In this document: piece by piece, positions 4,983 through 9,285 of the stretch | How positions within the stretch are numbered: the stretch's first letter is position 1 | How the letters are laid out: each line of letters begins with the position of its first letter | Origin: Bacillota bacterium | GTDB taxonomy: Bacteria > Bacillota > Clostridia > Lutisporales > Lutisporaceae | Assembly (NCBI GenBank): GCA_023230985.1 | Contig: JALNWH010000078.1 | Span: forward strand, 1-9,285 | Direction of reading: 5' to 3' | DNA: 9,285 bases | Made by a program: the position numbers and the translations under genes | The notes under the pieces: generated by a model | Databases searched by the model: none | What the model saw: the letters and a program-made list of their open reading frames with translations, nothing else | What the model was told of the DNA's origin: nothing

Positions 4983-7900
4983 CTATTTCCCTAAAATAAT
5001 GTATTCTCCCGGGTTTATGATATTCGCTTTTAATGTTCGTTGGCCGGGAACTTTTACAAAGGATACTGCTTCCAAGGTTCTCTTAATTGCATTATAATAG
5101 TATAGTTCCAAGTTTTCTGTGCTGGCAAATTTTTCATCCATTATTATAGTCATTTCCATTGCTAGGTTAAATTTCTTAATGGTATCAACCTTTACTTGCT
5201 TTTGCAGCCTAAATCCTATGCCAACGGTTTTTATAACAATAGGCCTTCTTCCTGCTGCCATGATAAGGTCATCAAGCCTTTGCCCTTTTGGATTGTATAT
5301 TTCAATTATTCCTACAGCATCGTTTCGGTTAGCTCCTTTAAGCTCCGTTATCTCCGATGTTTTAATAGTTTCATTTTTGAAGTTTAAAGCTGCATCTATA
5401 TCCCATATGTTAAATGTTTTTGTATAATCCTGTATTACTGCAACGGGAATTTTTATTTGTCTCGGTAAACCGTCTTTTATATTCTTGTTTCTTAATTCTA
5501 TTTGATAGAAATTCCCTGCGCCTTTTATGGTTTTTTCGCCAACATTATATATAAAACTGTCTTTGGTTGTTTCCATAAAATCCGTTCTGTTTGCAGGGTT
5601 CTCGTATTCATCATTAAACTTGTATTCCGACCTGATTGTCTCAGGAGTTTTTACTTTATTTGTCTGTGCATAATCTTTGGATACTCCAAATTCATTGATA
5701 GATATGATTCTAAATCTATACCAAGTATCGGGTATTAAGTTTTTTACAAAATAGAAGAATCGACCGTCATCGCCTATTTCCGGCTCTACTGTCAGCATAT
5801 AATTATAGGTATTCAGTTCTTTATCGTTTTCCTTCTCACCAATAGAAGCAAATATCTGATATGCATCTCCACTGCCTTTCCACATAAGCTTTACAGTATC
5901 GCCGTCCACAGCAATCGCTCTTGCAGCCGTCGGTTTATCAGGGATTGGCCTCGAGGATTCAAATTCTATAAATTCTTGGGAAACTCCTCCGTCCCTATTT
6001 AATACTATTATGGAAACTTTACCTTCGGGCATCTGCGGTGTCGTAATATTTAAATATATACCGTCCTCCAACTGCCCCGCTGATATTACAGTGCCGCCTA
6101 CTACATAGACTTCTTCGTCATTTATGTTAATTCCCCCAAGCCCTGTCTCACCGTCTTCCAGTTGACTTTGGATTTTAATCTTACCGCCGAATATTACTTG
6201 GGCTCCGTCCATAAAGCCAATTCCCTTTATCTTAATACTTTGACCCCCAAGCATATCGAAAAGTTTTGAACTAATGGATAAACCGTGTTCGTCTAAAACA
6301 TCTTCTATCCACGGTGAGCTTATAATAGTCAAGATGTCCTTCTTTTCATCAACACCAAAATCGTGGTTTTGCACCATAACGGATGCGGGTCCCGGTATCA
6401 GGCCAAGAGGTACTTTTACTCTGATTCTCTCAGTACCTATTATTTCTTGTACTTGTGCTTCAATACCTCCTATGAAGACTTTTAACCTGTCTCTGAAATC
6501 GCTTCCTATTATAGTTACAATGTTTTCACCTCCGGCAGAGGTTTTATCAGGAATAACTTTTTCGATATAGGGATAGCTCAATCCTTTTTGATATACTACA
6601 AAATAAGGCGCTTTCATTTTATTATATTCGTTTAATTCTCTGGTTGTAGCTACACCACCGTCTCTGTTATCAACGAATATAGGTTTTTTCAAACCTTCTT
6701 GGCTTTCGTCGGCAGGTGGTACAGCTACTATAAGTCCGGTACCGTCTGCACTTCTGTCTATTATTTGAAGCTCTTTATCGTCGAGATAAACCTTAACGGT
6801 ACGTTTAAAATTATTACCTCGAATGGTAAGCAGCACTCCGCCGGTTAGGGATACATAGGTATAGTATTCTTCATCGTCTTCAGTAGGGTTATCCTCATAT
6901 TCCTCTACTAATCCTGTAGACTTTTTAAGCACTCTATTTATAGGCTCTACAGATGATATCATTGGAAAATCATAAGGATTCATGTATTCAAATACAGCCA
7001 TTGCCATGCCTTTATCCGGGTTTATCACTTCTACGGGAATGTTTTTACCTATAGTATGATAAGTGGGAGTTTTGACAAAAAGCTGTGATGCACCTTTAAA
7101 ATCCACAAAATCCGAATAGCCTGTGTCAACAAGGAGCCTTCTATCATCGATTTCAACTCTGATAAGGCCTGTGGCTTCCTGAGGCTGACCCTCGGAATCA
7201 TTGGATAGATTAATAGGGTTGCCGTCTTTATCTTTTAAAAGATTCATAGGAATGTATTTCACACTATTATCGTATCCTTTTACTTCAAAGGAATATGATT
7301 TATCTCCTATTACCTTAATCAGTTTTAATGAAGCCCCATCAGGTTTGCTTGCATCATATTCAAATGTAAGGTTTGCAGCAGTGAATCGCACTGTCGCTCT
7401 ATTATTATCAATTCTGCCGGAGTTTTCTTCCGTCCTGTTTATATATCTATTTGTAAAACTGCCAAATCTGACAGCCGTCATTTGCTTTGTATCGTATCTG
7501 GTATTACCATTTTCATCGGTTTCTCCCTTATAAATATCCATATTGGATATGGCAAAACTATTCCCCAAAAGCTCTACTATATCTCCGCCCTGCATTTTTC
7601 CAAATCCGGGAAAGACCCTTGTTATCCTTGGATTGGAGGATTCATAGGTAAAGCTTTGTTTATTGGAAATGCCGGAATCGTTATTCACTACGTATAAATC
7701 AACCTTGCCCACATTTCCTTCAGGTGTAATTACTTTTAGATAGCCTCTGCCGAACTCCACTATTTTTGCCTGTTTGTCTCCGAAAAAGACTTTAGGTAGT
7801 ATGGGAGATGCGTAGTATGTGTCATATCTGGGATGATTCAATTCTATCGGTTCCGGATCACCGGGGTTAATTGCATCTAAGAGATCATCCCAAAGATCAT

Positions 7901-9285
7901 TTTTATTTATATCGTTAAACCACTCGTCTTCATCTCTGATTTGATTTCTATTATTATCTTCATAAGGTTCGTAGAAACGAAAATCACTTCCGGATATCTC
8001 TACTATATCACCACCGGCAGCTGTACCTTTGGCAGGTACCATGTCCAATATTTTGGGATGACTGGTAGGCACTAAGTATGTAAAGCCATCTTCCTTGGTG
8101 GCGCTGCCGCCATCGGGATTTAGGATTACTACCGGTACGGTATAGCGATTGGTACCTTTTTCTTTGAATAAATCTCCCGGATATTTGGGCACTCTTAAAA
8201 CGGTAATCTTTTTTCCATCAGGACTTACCAATACATCTGCAGGCGCTACCTGAATACCGTTTATAAATACCTTGACCTTTTCTATGCCCAAATCGTCAAA
8301 TTCTTTTCCGATAATATCTATGGAATAGCCCCCTTCGGTGGTTCCTTCATCGGGCTCAATTTTTGTTATCTCCGGTTTGCTCTGCGGTTGTTTGAAATAG
8401 AGGAAACCGTCCGTTCCTCTTTTGGCATCCCGCTTTGTATCGGGATTTAATACAGTCACATCGTAATATCCGTCGGCGGGAAGGGCAGGTACGGTAAAGT
8501 ATATAGTGTTTTTGTCCACTACCTTTACTCTGTTTCCAATAATTTTATGACCATCTCCGTCAGAAGCTGTTTTATAAGGGGTTTTCATAATAAGGCTAAG
8601 TATCACTGTGTCATTATCCTTTATGGATATTCCCTCATGATTCGCTTCCAGATTATAAATAGAGCCGCCGGTTTTATTAGCTTTTATCTGTGTTCCTTCT
8701 ATTTCGAGAAGGTAATTGTTGTTTATACCATCGGTAAGGGTTATCCTTCTTGCACCATCTATACTTAATGTATAGTATTTCTCTGTATCTTCATCTATTA
8801 ATATTACTGAATTATAGTAATCCGCCGCCTTGATATATGTTAAGCTTCCTTCCGTCTTTATGCTTAGAATGGGGTTTTCACTGTTTGCAGCAAATTCTTC
8901 AAATATAATTCTTTTTGTAACAGGGTCCAGCATATATTCGTTTATATCTTCTTCTCCCAATAGTATTCGGGTACCAATGAGACGATTTACCATATCAGGT
9001 GTGGCTGCCGGATCCGGTTGGAGAAAATTATCTCCTTTTACTACTACTAAAGTGCCGGTGTTACCGGATTTGGGTGCAAAGCTCGTTATCTTGGGATTTG
9101 TATACGTCTTTACATAGGAAAAAGGCCATGTAGCAGTGCCCCCCTCCGGATTCATAACCATAAGCTGAGTAGTGCCTTCCCTGCCTTTGGGTGCAGTGAA
9201 AGTTATTTCTTTACCGTCTTCGCCTCTTTTAATATTTTTCATTTCTTCACCGTCAAGGAATAGTCTAATGCCGTCAAGGAAGTTG
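4983..9285 (-). CDS. Giant IPT/TIG-repeat surface protein with FN3, 5'-truncated by the window
   Basis: The frame is open to the right edge: before the Met at 9242 it reads NFLDGIRLFLDGEE, itself part of a TIG domain, so that Met is internal and the N terminus lies outside. Counting from it, TIG modules begin near residues 49, 289, 395, 537, 759, 889 and 977. They show the pattern P-x-I-x-x-(V/F)-x-P...GG-x-x-(V/I)-x-I-x-G-x-x-F and often V-x-N-x-D-G-G. An FN3 domain follows (about 1101-1200, KPTAARAIAVDGDTVKLMW...WYRFRIISINEFG). Residues 1201-1419 are a C-terminal beta-rich region I do not recognise, ending NPGEYIILGK. No LPXTG signal or SLH is visible; any anchor or signal peptide must be upstream. 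TIG domains are known in extended bacterial adhesins and surface proteins, so a surface fibre or adhesin role is likely, but no ligand can be named. Two modules carry large insertions and one carries paired calcium-type loops. It is followed by two SLH genes on the same strand. Confidence 0.9.
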   Translation of the reverse strand, partial: NFLDGIRLFLDGEEMKNIKRGEDGKEITFTAPKGREGTTQLMVMNPEGGTATWPFSYVKTYTNPKITSFAPKSGNTGTLVVVKGDNFLQPDPAATPDMVNRLIGTRILLGEEDINEYMLDPVTKRIIFEEFAANSENPILSIKTEGSLTYIKAADYYNSVILIDEDTEKYYTLSIDGARRITLTDGINNNYLLEIEGTQIKANKTGGSIYNLEANHEGISIKDNDTVILSLIMKTPYKTASDGDGHKIIGNRVKVVDKNTIYFTVPALPADGYYDVTVLNPDTKRDAKRGTDGFLYFKQPQSKPEITKIEPDEGTTEGGYSIDIIGKEFDDLGIEKVKVFINGIQVAPADVLVSPDGKKITVLRVPKYPGDLFKEKGTNRYTVPVVILNPDGGSATKEDGFTYLVPTSHPKILDMVPAKGTAAGGDIVEISGSDFRFYEPYEDNNRNQIRDEDEWFNDINKNDLWDDLLDAINPGDPEPIELNHPRYDTYYASPILPKVFFGDKQAKIVEFGRGYLKVITPEGNVGKVDLYVVNNDSGISNKQSFTYESSNPRITRVFPGFGKMQGGDIVELLGNSFAISNMDIYKGETDENGNTRYDTKQMTAVRFGSFTNRYINRTEENSGRIDNNRATVRFTAANLTFEYDASKPDGASLKLIKVIGDKSYSFEVKGYDNSVKYIPMNLLKDKDGNPINLSNDSEGQPQEATGLIRVEIDDRRLLVDTGYSDFVDFKGASQLFVKTPTYHTIGKNIPVEVINPDKGMAMAVFEYMNPYDFPMISSVEPINRVLKKSTGLVEEYEDNPTEDDEEYYTYVSLTGGVLLTIRGNNFKRTVKVYLDDKELQIIDRSADGTGLIVAVPPADESQEGLKKPIFVDNRDGGVATTRELNEYNKMKAPYFVVYQKGLSYPYIEKVIPDKTSAGGENIVTIIGSDFRDRLKVFIGGIEAQVQEIIGTERIRVKVPLGLIPGPASVMVQNHDFGVDEKKDILTIISSPWIEDVLDEHGLSISSKLFDMLGGQSIKIKGIGFMDGAQVIFGGKIKIQSQLEDGETGLGGININDEEVYVVGGTVISAGQLEDGIYLNITTPQMPEGKVSIIVLNRDGGVSQEFIEFESSRPIPDKPTAARAIAVDGDTVKLMWKGSGDAYQIFASIGEKENDKELNTYNYMLTVEPEIGDDGRFFYFVKNLIPDTWYRFRIISINEFGVSKDYAQTNKVKTPETIRSEYKFNDEYENPANRTDFMETTKDSFIYNVGEKTIKGAGNFYQIELRNKNIKDGLPRQIKIPVAVIQDYTKTFNIWDIDAALNFKNETIKTSEITELKGANRNDAVGIIEIYNPKGQRLDDLIMAAGRRPIVIKTVGIGFRLQKQVKVDTIKKFNLAMEMTIIMDEKFASTENLELYYYNAIKRTLEAVSFVKVPGQRTLKANIINPGEYIILGK

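Noticed and set aside
1..9285. tRNA, rRNA or insertion sequence
   Set aside because: No cloverleaf, rRNA-like segment, transposase or terminal inverted repeats with target duplications were seen; nearly all bases are in the four minus-strand genes and the repeat-filled gaps.

Overview
The window looks like a stretch of an AT-rich anaerobic Firmicute (Clostridia-like) chromosome. The grounds are three large exported envelope proteins built from S-layer homology (SLH), IPT/TIG and FN3 modules, strong AGGAGG-type ribosome binding sites, a holin-like (TxpA/BsrG-type) mini-toxin start, and dispersed intergenic repeats of a kind common in such genomes. No genus can be named from the sequence alone.

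All recognised genes lie on the minus strand, so the order of transcription runs from high to low coordinates. (1) 9285-4983 is a giant IPT/TIG-repeat surface protein. Its reading frame stays open through the right edge, so its true N terminus is outside the window. (2) 4816-1820 is a 998-residue exported protein with an N-terminal SLH anchor followed by a long series of beta-rich modules. (3) 1633-176 is a 485-residue exported protein with a unique N-terminal region and three C-terminal SLH motifs. (4) 40-1 is the first 13 codons of a small holin-like toxin gene that runs off the left edge.

The two large gaps between genes (1634-1819 and 4817-4982) are made largely of dispersed repeat sequence. 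They share an exact 34-bp block in the same orientation. One gap adds a diverged inverted copy that makes a long imperfect hairpin, and the other adds a GC-rich palindrome and three short direct repeats. I see no convincing rho-independent terminator in either gap, so the three envelope genes could be co-transcribed or could use promoters I cannot recognise.

The most interesting site is the leader of the holin-like gene. Its very strong Shine-Dalgarno sequence and its AUG can both be paired with upstream leader sequence in one hairpin (36-77). The wobble pairs form only in the minus-strand RNA. This fits translational locking of a type I toxin-like mRNA. The SLH and TIG proteins probably act together at the cell surface: SLH proteins bind the secondary cell-wall polymer, and the TIG/FN3 protein forms a long extended fibre. 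The partnership is inferred from adjacency only.
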